From Celeribacter arenosi (GTDB taxonomy: Bacteria > Pseudomonadota > Alphaproteobacteria > Rhodobacterales > Rhodobacteraceae): a stretch of DNA of 64,000 nucleotides. The stretch is taken from contig NZ_BAABDF010000003.1 in assembly GCF_039539485.1 (NCBI RefSeq), forward strand, positions 62,001 to 126,000, given 5' to 3'. Under the pieces are notes generated by a model. The model ran no database searches. It was not told where the DNA came from and saw nothing but the letters and a program-made list of their open reading frames with translations. Below, piece by piece: positions 52,132-59,427 of the stretch. Made by a program: the position numbers and the translations under genes. How positions within the stretch are numbered: the stretch's first letter is position 1; each line of letters starts with the position of its first letter.

Positions 52132-53055
52132 ATGCGCGTTCTTGCGATTGGTGAGTGTATGGCCGAAATGGCCCCCACCGACACTGATGGTGATTACCGG
52201 TTGGGGTTTGCGGGCGATACGTTCAACACGGCGTGGTATCTGGCCCGCTGTGCGCCCGGGGTCGGTGTTTCCTACCTGACCGCCGTGGGTGACGACGCGA
52301 TTTCGCAGAAGTTGACGACCTTCATACGCGAAAGCGGGATCGACGGTTCCCATGTTCGGGTCGCACCGAACAAGACCGTCGGTCTTTACCTCATCTCTCT
52401 TGATCAGGGCGAGCGGAGCTTTTCGTACTGGCGAGGCCAATCAGCAGCGCGCGCATTGGCCGACGATCCGGCTTTGCTCGACGCAGCGATGGCCGATGTC
52501 GATCTCATCTATTTCTCGGGAATCACACTCGCGATCCTGCCTCCCGAAGGTCGCACACGCCTGTTGAACGCTTTACGAAAGGCCCGAGCCGCCGGAAAGG
52601 CAATCGCCTTTGATCCAAACCTGCGGCCCAGGCTATGGGAATCTACCGAGACAATGAAGAAAGTCATCATGGCCGGCGCCGCTGTTAGCGATCTGGCATT
52701 GCCCTCTTTCGAAGACGAAGCGGATTGGTTCAAAGACGCGAACCCGACCGCCACGGCAGAGCGCTATCTGGGCGCGGGCGCTTACACGGTTATCGTAAAA
52801 AACGGGGCCGATCCTGTGCTCTATGCCGATGGTAACTCGCGCGGCGAAGTGGCTGTGATCCCTCTGGACACCCTCGTCGATACGACCGCAGCGGGTGACA
52901 GTTTTAACGCAGGCGTGATTGCGCGCCATGCCGCTGGTGACACCATCACGAACGGCATCGCCTACGCGTGTGCCCTATCAAGAGCCGTGGTGCAGAAACG
53001 CGGGGCGCTCGTCCCGATTGATCCGGCCACCCTGCCCACACCGGACGCAAATTAG
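52132..53055 (+). CDS. kdgK: 2-keto-3-deoxygluconate kinase (PfkB family)
   Basis: A 307-residue sugar kinase. N-terminal LAIGECMAEMAP and GFAGDTFNTAWYLAR are characteristic of KdgK, and the PfkB catalytic signature DTTAAGDSFNAGVI is intact with the base Asp. It phosphorylates KDG to KDPG. It lies 12 nt after the SDR gene. KDG reaches it from DEH reduction and from D-mannonate through ManD. Confidence 0.92.
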   Translation: MRVLAIGECMAEMAPTDTDGDYRLGFAGDTFNTAWYLARCAPGVGVSYLTAVGDDAISQKLTTFIRESGIDGSHVRVAPNKTVGLYLISLDQGERSFSYWRGQSAARALADDPALLDAAMADVDLIYFSGITLAILPPEGRTRLLNALRKARAAGKAIAFDPNLRPRLWESTETMKKVIMAGAAVSDLALPSFEDEADWFKDANPTATAERYLGAGAYTVIVKNGADPVLYADGNSRGEVAVIPLDTLVDTTAAGDSFNAGVIARHAAGDTITNGIAYACALSRAVVQKRGALVPIDPATLPTPDAN

Positions 53056-53066
53056 AGAGGCACCAT

Positions 53067-53810
53067 ATGCCCAACCCTCAACCTGCCGACACCATCGAGC
53101 TGTCTCCAGATACCTTGGACCAACTGTCACGGGCCAGCACGGCGAGCGTGGCAACCCTGCTGTTCAAACGCGGCTACCACAACGCCTATGTCCAAGGCGC
53201 GATGCCATTGAGCGCCGATGTCATCACCATGGTCGGGCCCGCCTACACCCTCCGCTACATCCCGACCCGCCCCGATACTGATCCGTTGGACGCGTTCCGC
53301 GAACCCGACCACCCCCAACGCGTTGCGGTCGAGGAATGTCCCTCAGGCGCAGTGTTGGTCATGGACTGTCGGCAGGACGCCTCGGCTGCTTCTGCGGGAT
53401 CCATCCTGCTGACCCGTTGCCAGATGCGCGGGGTTGCGGGTGTGGTCAGTGACGGCGGCATTCGTGACGCGAAAGGTGCCGCGGAATTGGACATGCCGGT
53501 TTTTGCGGCAAAACCATCGGCTCCGACGAACCTGACCAAACACCACGCTGTGGACATTGGCCTACCAATCGCCTGCGGCGGCGTCGCGATTTACCCCGGA
53601 GATATCGTGATGGGCGACAGCGACGGCGTCATGGTGATCCCGCGCCATCTGGCCGACGAGATTGCAAATGAAACCGTCGAGATGGAAGTGTTCGAGTCAT
53701 TCGTACTCGAACAAGTCAAAGGTGGCGCCACAATTCGCGGCCTCTATCCGCCGACCGATCCGGATACTCTAACCCGTTATGCCAAATGGAAAGCCGATAG
53801 GGATGCGTGA
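53067..53810 (+). CDS. RraA-family protein, possible pyruvate (KDPG) aldolase
   Basis: A 247-residue RraA/HMG-aldolase superfamily protein, longer than E. coli RraA (about 160). The fold motifs GSILLTRCQMRGVAG and VVSDGGIRDAKG are present; the Arg-Asp pair in the latter matches the substrate- and metal-binding residues of class II pyruvate aldolases such as HMG/CHA aldolase. This argues against a pure RNase E regulator. It follows kdgK by 11 nt at the end of an operon that otherwise lacks an aldolase, so cleavage of KDPG or a related 2-keto acid is plausible. Confidence 0.75.
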   Translation: MPNPQPADTIELSPDTLDQLSRASTASVATLLFKRGYHNAYVQGAMPLSADVITMVGPAYTLRYIPTRPDTDPLDAFREPDHPQRVAVEECPSGAVLVMDCRQDASAASAGSILLTRCQMRGVAGVVSDGGIRDAKGAAELDMPVFAAKPSAPTNLTKHHAVDIGLPIACGGVAIYPGDIVMGDSDGVMVIPRHLADEIANETVEMEVFESFVLEQVKGGATIRGLYPPTDPDTLTRYAKWKADRDA

Positions 53811-53871
53811 GGGCTGCCCGACGCCCTGCGCAGGTGAAGGTATCGGCGAAAGACCATTGCTCAATAGATCA

Positions 53872-53918
53872 TGGTGACCCCGGCAGGATTCGAACATGCA
53901 ACCTGCCCCTTAGGAGGG
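53872..53918 (-). repeat. Displaced 3' fragment of tRNA-Arg(CCU): integrative-element attachment site
   Basis: On the minus strand the segment reads anticodon loop CTCCTAA, variable region, TTCGAAT of the T loop and the 3' end GGGGTCACCA. The 5' half (acceptor strand and D arm) is missing: the sequence before it does not pair. One T-stem base is mismatched. This is the usual footprint of integration into the 3' end of a tRNA gene; the integrase gene follows 14 nt away. Confidence 0.8.
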
Positions 53919-53932
53919 ATGCGTTCATAGCG

Positions 53933-55027
53933 CTATTCCTTTCGTGATTTCTTACTGTTGGGTGTTTGTACAGCGTCATCTTGTACGTGGTTTGTACGAA
54001 AACGGGCCCTGATGTCGGCCTCATCGGTCTCTGCGTGGGCATAGATGCGCATGGGCAAATTGGGGTCTGACCAGCGTCCAGCTTTAGCCGCCGTCACGGG
54101 ATCGACGCCCTGACGGACAACAAGCTCCGTGAAAAAGCCGTGCCGCCCAGCGGGGTGGGCTGAAAGGTAAGGGATGCCTGCGCGCTTGCAGATTGTCTTC
54201 CAGCGCGTGTTGTAGCCTGTCGAGCTGCCATAGCCGAAAACACGGGCTTTCATGAACTTGCCGGTCTTGCGGTTCTTGGGCCGTTTGGCTGGCAGTGCGA
54301 GAAGCTCGTCCATCATCTGAGGCGAGACGGTGATCCAACTTTCCGGATGACCCTTTTGCGCCTTCACGCGGACTTTGTTCTCGTGCGGCCGAAGATCATC
54401 CGGCTCCAATGATACGGCCTGATCAATTCGCGCGGCCGTCTCAAACATGAAACGAACCAGCGCGGCATTGTATGGATCGGCAGCACGGCAAAATGCCTCG
54501 ATCCATTCCTTATCAGCTGGAGTGCGTTCGACGCGGCTGAGCTTGCCTCGCCGCTTGTCCTGCGCGATCCGCTCGAACTTGTCGTAGGGCTTCACGCGGA
54601 TCAGAGGCGTTCCTTCCAACTCATGCGCGTTGTTGATCACCGCACTCGCGGGCGTCACGATTTCGCGCCACCAAGTATCGGTCGACGCTTTGGGTTTCAG
54701 TTTCGGCCCAAGACTCTTCAATAGCGCGCCAGATATCGCGCTCAGCGACAGGTCGCCGATTGCTTCAACGATCGGGATCAACTGCTTGGCCGCCTTGGGA
54801 GACGCGTTGTAGAGCATGATTGCATCAGAGAAAGTTTTGCTCGGTTCGTCGCCCACGACATAGCGACGGATCTGACGTTCGGTCTCATGGTTTATCCAGT
54901 CCCGTGCGCCCTCTTCTGAAGATGCCTTAGTGCTTCGCCGGTATGGGCCGGCGATTGGTCTGCCGTTGTATTCAATCCACCCCTTGGCCCAGTAAACCCG
55001 GCCCCTCTTGTAGATTTGGAGCGGCAT
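53933..55027 (-). CDS. Tyrosine recombinase/integrase
   Basis: A 364-residue phage-type integrase. The N-terminal AP2-like/arm-binding part (IYKRGRVYWAKGWIEYNG) precedes a core-binding region and the catalytic domain. The catalytic Arg is in FETAARIDQAVSL, HxxR is represented by HPAGRHGFF and the Tyr by MRIYAHAE. It would catalyse excision and integration at the tRNA-Arg site just downstream. Its 5' end overlaps the excisionase-like gene by 136 nt in another frame. Confidence 0.92.
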   Translation of the reverse strand: MPLQIYKRGRVYWAKGWIEYNGRPIAGPYRRSTKASSEEGARDWINHETERQIRRYVVGDEPSKTFSDAIMLYNASPKAAKQLIPIVEAIGDLSLSAISGALLKSLGPKLKPKASTDTWWREIVTPASAVINNAHELEGTPLIRVKPYDKFERIAQDKRRGKLSRVERTPADKEWIEAFCRAADPYNAALVRFMFETAARIDQAVSLEPDDLRPHENKVRVKAQKGHPESWITVSPQMMDELLALPAKRPKNRKTGKFMKARVFGYGSSTGYNTRWKTICKRAGIPYLSAHPAGRHGFFTELVVRQGVDPVTAAKAGRWSDPNLPMRIYAHAETDEADIRARFRTNHVQDDAVQTPNSKKSRKE

Positions 55028-55239
55028 GACTGGCCTCCTTCAAAAATCGTATCAATCTGCGCGGGGGTGATCAGCATGGTTCGCCCAAGGCGATAAAATG
55101 CACCCGACTCATTTGCTCGCTCGCGTAACGTGCGCTCCGAAATATCGATTCCCATCCCGGCCATGACTTCGACCCACTGCGCGGGCGTTTTCCCAAGCCC
55201 CAAGATCTGAGAGCTGTCTGAATAGTTGGTCTCTGCCAT
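54892..55239 (-). CDS. Excisionase-like small DNA-binding protein
   Basis: A 115-residue protein. Residues about 25-70 look like a helix-turn-helix of the AlpA/Xis type (ISERTLRERANESGAFYRLG followed by ITPAQID). The C-terminal ~45 residues are basic and lie inside the integrase gene in another frame. It is the probable recombination directionality factor of the element. The start at 55239 fits, as the frame upstream lies over the promoter region. Confidence 0.7.
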   Translation of the reverse strand: MAETNYSDSSQILGLGKTPAQWVEVMAGMGIDISERTLRERANESGAFYRLGRTMLITPAQIDTIFEGGQSCRSKSTRGAGFTGPRGGLNTTADQSPAHTGEALRHLQKRAHGTG

Positions 55240-55350
55240 TTCAGTCGTCCTTGTCCGCATAAGTTGAATCGGCGACACGCATGGAATCGCTTGTTCTGCA
55301 CCTTCTGACGTGGTCAGATGTGATTAATTGGAATTTTATGTCATTTTGTG

Positions 55351-55379
55351 CAGTTTCGCGCAATTTGACAGTTACGTCA
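55351..55379. promoter_or_regulatory. Divergent control region of the element (xis-int / repressor)
   Basis: Direct repeats CAGTTTCG (55351-55358) and CAGTTACG (55369-55376), and a partly palindromic TGACAGTTACGTCA (55366-55379), lie between the excisionase-like and repressor genes. They are candidate repressor operators. Confidence 0.4.
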
Positions 55380-55392
55380 ATAGGAACCTTAC

Positions 55393-55815
55393 ATGGCGCG
55401 GGATTTGAAGGCTGTCTTCTCGGCAATGGGTGCGCGACTTGCGATCGCGCGCAACGAAGTCGGCTTGACGCAAACCGCAATGGCGGACGCGATCGGCGTC
55501 TCACACCGCGCCTATCACAGCTACGAAAAAGGCCAGCGCGGCCTACCCGTTGAAGCTTTGGTCGCGATTTCTGACAAATTTGATGTGGACGCAGCATGGA
55601 TCCTATTGGGCACAAAATCTGTCAGAGCGGCTCATGACTTCGAGGCGCTAAAAAGGATCGAGATTTCGCTCGATCAGCACCTCACTGAAGAAAACATCAA
55701 AATTAAGAGCGAGAAACGCGGAGCAATCGTGGCTCGCTGGTATCAGTCACACGTCGAAGGCCGTGAAGTCAGTGACGACGATGTGCACACGTGGATTGAA
55801 TTGGTAAGGGATTAA
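55393..55815 (+). CDS. XRE-family repressor
   Basis: A 140-residue protein with an N-terminal Cro/CI helix-turn-helix (residues 10-70: LAIARNEVGLTQTAMADAIG and VSHRAYHSYEKGQRG) and a helical C-terminal tail without protease motif. AGGAA lies 7 nt before the ATG. Divergent from the xis-int pair, it is most likely the switch regulator of the integrated element. Confidence 0.88.
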   Translation: MARDLKAVFSAMGARLAIARNEVGLTQTAMADAIGVSHRAYHSYEKGQRGLPVEALVAISDKFDVDAAWILLGTKSVRAAHDFEALKRIEISLDQHLTEENIKIKSEKRGAIVARWYQSHVEGREVSDDDVHTWIELVRD

Positions 55816-55819
55816 GATT

Positions 55820-56122
55820 GTGAAGCATGCGAGCAAAAATTGGCGCCAGGTCAGGCGTGTTACGTTGGAACGGACGCAAAGAAACATTGTCCACCCCTTG
55901 CTGTCTATCCAGACCGCCTTTTTGGTTGCTGTCTCAATCTATTTCGGCGGACTTATTCGCTTCTCAATCTTTTACACTGGCCCTTCCGAGTTCTTCTTGG
56001 TTGATGTTTTTCAGGCTGTCACTTTGGTGGCTGCTTCGATCGCAATCATGCTTTTGCTCGGGCCCGTCGTTATTCTGGGTATGCTATCTCGACGCTTTGA
56101 GAGCCTTCTTGGGGAACATTAG
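55820..56122 (+). CDS. Small membrane protein of the island
   Basis: A 100-residue protein, GTG start at 55820, with a basic N-terminus and two hydrophobic helices (about residues 27-50, LLSIQTAFLVAVSIYFGGL, and 62-90, VFQAVTLVAASIAIMLLLG). I do not recognise a family. It lies 4 nt after the repressor gene and 23 nt before the membrane-anchored nuclease gene, so a partner role for the latter is possible. Confidence 0.65.
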   Translation: MKHASKNWRQVRRVTLERTQRNIVHPLLSIQTAFLVAVSIYFGGLIRFSIFYTGPSEFFLVDVFQAVTLVAASIAIMLLLGPVVILGMLSRRFESLLGEH

Positions 56123-56145
56123 GATCCGTAAAAAGCAAGTCTCAG

Positions 56146-57234
56146 ATGCCATTTTCAAAAGAGCGAACAGAACTCATACTGTCCCGCATTGGGGGCAAGC
56201 TAGACTCAAATTCAGTAAATGATTGGGAACGATCATTCCTTCAAAACATGGAAGCGTTGTTCTTGCGGCATGGACCCAAGACCAGTCTTAGCAAGGCGCA
56301 GTACTCGAAACTCCACAAAATTCTGAAGCTCGAGCGCCCAAAGAGCGACGACAAATCCATTGCTGTAGCGCCTCAACAGGTTGGGATACCAAACCCCTCT
56401 TCGGCGCAAAGGCCCGCCGTTAGAACCGTGCAGCAACGATCTCGGCCTCAGAAACGGACTGCGTCACCGGCCCAAATCATCTATGCGCCCAAACGGGCAA
56501 TTCGTAGAGCCCAACGAAAGCTGTTTTTTCCCATCATCCTCGTTATGGGGATTTTGGGCCTGCTGAGCGCTTTGTTTGATGGTGGGTCATCCAGCGTTCA
56601 AACTCGCCCAGTCGATAGTTCGACACACGCGATTGTAACCGGGAGCAGCGTTAATCAACGTGAAGGCCCTTCAACCAACAATCGGGTGATGGGCCAGCTG
56701 GCAGAGGGCACAAGAGTAAGTGTTCTCACCGTTCAGAATGGTTGGTCGCAGATCGCCTCTCCACTCGGGACGGGCTGGATGTCATCCAACTACCTAGCCG
56801 CATCAAGAGGAAGTGTTCCCACGCCAACAAATAATATTCCAAGCAGTAGAACGGTCAGCGCATCTGAAGTTCGCGTCATTGATGGCGATACCGTAGCAAT
56901 AAGGGGTCAGCAGGCAAACGTTCGGTTGGTTGGGTTTAATGCGCCAGAAACCGGCTCCCCTGCATGCAACGCTGAGCTCCAGCGCGGGCTACAAGCAACC
57001 AATCGTTTGCGAATTCTTTTGCGTGAAGCTGGATCGATTCAGTTTCAAAGGGTGGCTTGTTCTTGCCGCCCTGGAACCGAAGGAACACGCCAGTGCAACT
57101 ATGGGAGGCAATGTGGTTTGCTTTCCGTTGATGGCAGGGATGTGGGAAGAATTCTGATTGGTGAAGGCCTAGCTGTCCCTTACCGTTGTGGTGCTACGAG
57201 CTGCCCGCCACGGCCAGGAAACTGGTGTCGATGA
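56146..57234 (+). CDS. Membrane-anchored SH3b-thermonuclease protein
   Basis: A 362-residue protein with an unusual layout. Residues 1-120 form a charged, Arg/Lys-rich region. One membrane helix follows at about 126-143 (LFFPIILVMGILGLLSALF). A bacterial SH3 domain (SSVNQREGPSTNNRVMGQL, to YLAAS) runs from about 160 to 220. Then comes a staphylococcal-nuclease domain: VRVIDGDTVAI, RLVGFNAPET with the key Arg and Glu, and a Cys-rich insertion (CSCRPG...C...C) before GRILIGEGLAVPYRCG. Nuclease and SH3 parts would lie in the periplasm. Such a protein could degrade incoming DNA at the envelope; that role is inferred. Confidence 0.8.
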   Translation: MPFSKERTELILSRIGGKLDSNSVNDWERSFLQNMEALFLRHGPKTSLSKAQYSKLHKILKLERPKSDDKSIAVAPQQVGIPNPSSAQRPAVRTVQQRSRPQKRTASPAQIIYAPKRAIRRAQRKLFFPIILVMGILGLLSALFDGGSSSVQTRPVDSSTHAIVTGSSVNQREGPSTNNRVMGQLAEGTRVSVLTVQNGWSQIASPLGTGWMSSNYLAASRGSVPTPTNNIPSSRTVSASEVRVIDGDTVAIRGQQANVRLVGFNAPETGSPACNAELQRGLQATNRLRILLREAGSIQFQRVACSCRPGTEGTRQCNYGRQCGLLSVDGRDVGRILIGEGLAVPYRCGATSCPPRPGNWCR

Positions 57235-57413
57235 AGCTAAAATTCATTGCCTAAAGCGAAGATTTTGGCGTCATCGTTTTGTCTGCACTTCTACCGGCCA
57301 CGCGTGGGCGGCCCTAACCGGACATTGATCAATGGCTTGAAATCCTCTTTGCGCTAAGATGCATTGACGGAACAACGCAGAAGATGGCGCTTGTGTAAGG
57401 AGTAAAGACGGCG

Positions 57414-57653
57414 GTGAATCGGATTGAAAAGATTGAGGATGGCACAGTAACAAAAACTGCAGAGAGATATCCCCGCGACGGAGGACATTTCTCTGAATGC
57501 TTCGAGCCAGGTCAAACAATGAACCCGGTCCGGTTAAACTCTCTGGACGATGTGGCGGATTTCCTTCGTACGGTGCCGAACCGACGCGTGCGGATGGAAC
57601 CTGGTGCGGCCATGACATCGAGGCATATTTTCATTGACGGAGAACCGATCTGA
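57414..57653 (+). CDS. Small hypothetical protein
   Basis: A 79-codon ORF from GTG 57414 with an AAGGAG box about 10 nt upstream. The product has no family or membrane segment that I can see. It is weakly supported; codon use is not clearly biased. Confidence 0.35.
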   Translation: MNRIEKIEDGTVTKTAERYPRDGGHFSECFEPGQTMNPVRLNSLDDVADFLRTVPNRRVRMEPGAAMTSRHIFIDGEPI

Positions 57654-57944
57654 TATCCCGGCCCAAAGCCGCCATCGGGTTGGGATTAAATTGGGTTGGG
57701 ATTAAACTGAGGTCCGGTTCGCTCCATGAGGATTGGCGGAAACCCTCCTTCCAGATCGTGGCAATACCTACGATCCCCAGAATCCCATCAGCTGGCATCA
57801 GTCTCCACGTCATCCTCGGTGTCTTCAGTCTCGCGACTTTCGCCTATGGCATGCGGCCAGCAAATGGATTCCCAACCATTGGTTCCTGGGTGCACTTTTG
57901 ATAACAGGTCTTCTTGATTGACGTCAAAATAATGAGGCTAATGA
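57654..57944. other. Intergenic stretch with tandem 16-bp repeat
   Basis: No convincing gene. GGGTTGGGATTAAATT (57677-57692) is followed at once by GGGTTGGGATTAAACT (57693-57708). The rest looks like degenerate sequence. The last ~40 nt hold the ribosome site (GAGG) of the SIR2-like gene. Confidence 0.5.
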
Positions 57945-59147
57945 ATGCGAGTCGTTTTGCTGGGAGCTGGTGCATCGAAGAGTTATGGCGCTTCGCCGAC
58001 CGGACAAAGGATGCCAATCGCCAACGACTTTTTCCCTACCTTCTTCAAATTGGACGCAGCGGCCAACCCTTGGGTTCTGCGTGACGGGCTAATTCACTAC
58101 CTTCAGTCGCAGAAAGGTATCACGGACACAGATGCCTATCTCGCAGCAGGTGTAGATATAGAAGAGATACATAGCGAGATTGCTGCCAGGCTGGCGAGTG
58201 TTGAAACAGAAGAAGGGGGTTTTGATCGCATAGTTCTTTCAAAGCCCTACAACCAATTGATATTTCTTTTTGCGACGACACTGAATGAGATCGCCAACGG
58301 ACCAGTATCGCAAAGTCACATCGATCTTGCGAATTCGCTTCGACCAGAAGATGTCATCCTGACTTTTAACTGGGACACTCTTATGGATCGCGCGCTGATG
58401 AAGGCTACTGACTGGGTGCCTGATAGTGGGTACGGAATTACGCCACATCGACTATTCCGCGATGGTTGGGTCGGTCCAGAAGAAAAGTCTTCGTCCAACA
58501 AACTAATAAAATTACATGGCTCGGTGAACTGGCTGACCGCTCACCCGATATACGAGGGTGAGGAACTGGTTCTGACGCATGCGCTTCCGGCGGACTCATT
58601 ATTCGTCTATGAACATGCTACGCGTCCCTACGCGACACATGCAGGCAGATATGCAAGCGGCTATGCCCCAATGACTTACGGCTATTACCCACCTAATTTG
58701 ACTGATGTTCCAGGTCGCTCGGCTCCGGACGGCTACGTTATTGTTAAGGTTCAGCCTAAAATGCCTTGGATGCCAGAAGGACAAGCAGGGACGCAGGGTC
58801 TTGCTTCGATGCCGTTGATCATCCCACCGGTAAAGGAGAAAAGCTACCAGTTCTTCGGCAGCTTGTTTGAGGAACTTTGGCGCAAGGCAAGCGACGCTCT
58901 GGAAGTTTGCGACGAGGTGCTCGTGATTGGCTATTCATTTCCTAAGACTGACCTAAAAAGCCTCGACCTATTTAGGGACGCCTTTCTTCGGCGTGGATCT
59001 GTCCCTCGCGTCACGATAATTGACCCCAACCCAACGCGCCCGAAAGAGGTTTTTCAACTGGAACTTGGCATCCCTGAAAGTCATTTGACAGTGGTAGAAA
59101 GTCCTTTTCTGGGTGCGGAAACGATTGGCCCCGTTTTTGGGAACTGA
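57945..59147 (+). CDS. SIR2-like domain protein (candidate antiphage NADase)
   Basis: A 400-residue soluble protein. The Rossmann start LLGAGASKSYG gives the SIR2 GAGAS motif. ILTFNWDTLMDRAL corresponds to the TxNYD block, KLHGSVNW to the catalytic His region, and VIGYSFPKTD to the late NAD-binding loop. Lack of the CxxC zinc ribbon separates it from deacetylase sirtuins and places it with SIR2-like NADase effectors of defence systems. The remaining ~180 residues between the blocks are an insertion of unknown function. No Argonaute, HerA or ThsB partner adjoins it. Confidence 0.82.
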   Translation: MRVVLLGAGASKSYGASPTGQRMPIANDFFPTFFKLDAAANPWVLRDGLIHYLQSQKGITDTDAYLAAGVDIEEIHSEIAARLASVETEEGGFDRIVLSKPYNQLIFLFATTLNEIANGPVSQSHIDLANSLRPEDVILTFNWDTLMDRALMKATDWVPDSGYGITPHRLFRDGWVGPEEKSSSNKLIKLHGSVNWLTAHPIYEGEELVLTHALPADSLFVYEHATRPYATHAGRYASGYAPMTYGYYPPNLTDVPGRSAPDGYVIVKVQPKMPWMPEGQAGTQGLASMPLIIPPVKEKSYQFFGSLFEELWRKASDALEVCDEVLVIGYSFPKTDLKSLDLFRDAFLRRGSVPRVTIIDPNPTRPKEVFQLELGIPESHLTVVESPFLGAETIGPVFGN

Positions 59148-59427
59148 TGACGCGGCGGATGCGGCGCTCAGTCATAGACATTGAAATGGAACGCCACTCG
59201 AAGGTCCGCTTCGGCGACCTCCGACGTTGACCATGCCGCAATGCGGAAAGTCCGCTCTCCACGCCTCGAGCAGGCGAACGGTGCCTCGGTAGTGCTCTGC
59301 CCATACCGGACCTTGGCCCGATCCAACCTATGCTGCGCTTGCAGCCCGCATTGCGGACATTGGAAACGTACTCAATATCTGGAGTTGCGCGAACTGGCGG
59401 TCTGCAGACATTCGCTGATTTGCAAAA
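59148..59427. other. Intergenic stretch with degenerate repeat sequence
   Basis: No gene seen. It carries ACCGGACCTTGG at about 59307, a word also present at about 60901, and a related form at about 57317, in the other island intergenic regions. Confidence 0.45.

Noticed and set aside
53872..53950. Complete tRNA-Arg gene
   Set aside because: The 5' half cannot pair with the acceptor and the anticodon stem is incomplete, so only a 3' fragment is present.
55365..55394. Promoter TTGACA/TTACAT for the XRE gene
   Set aside because: Its -10 would overlap the start codon, leaving no room for the ribosome site that is seen at 55382-55386.
57677..57708. CRISPR-like array
   Set aside because: Only two direct copies without spacers; no cas genes in the window.
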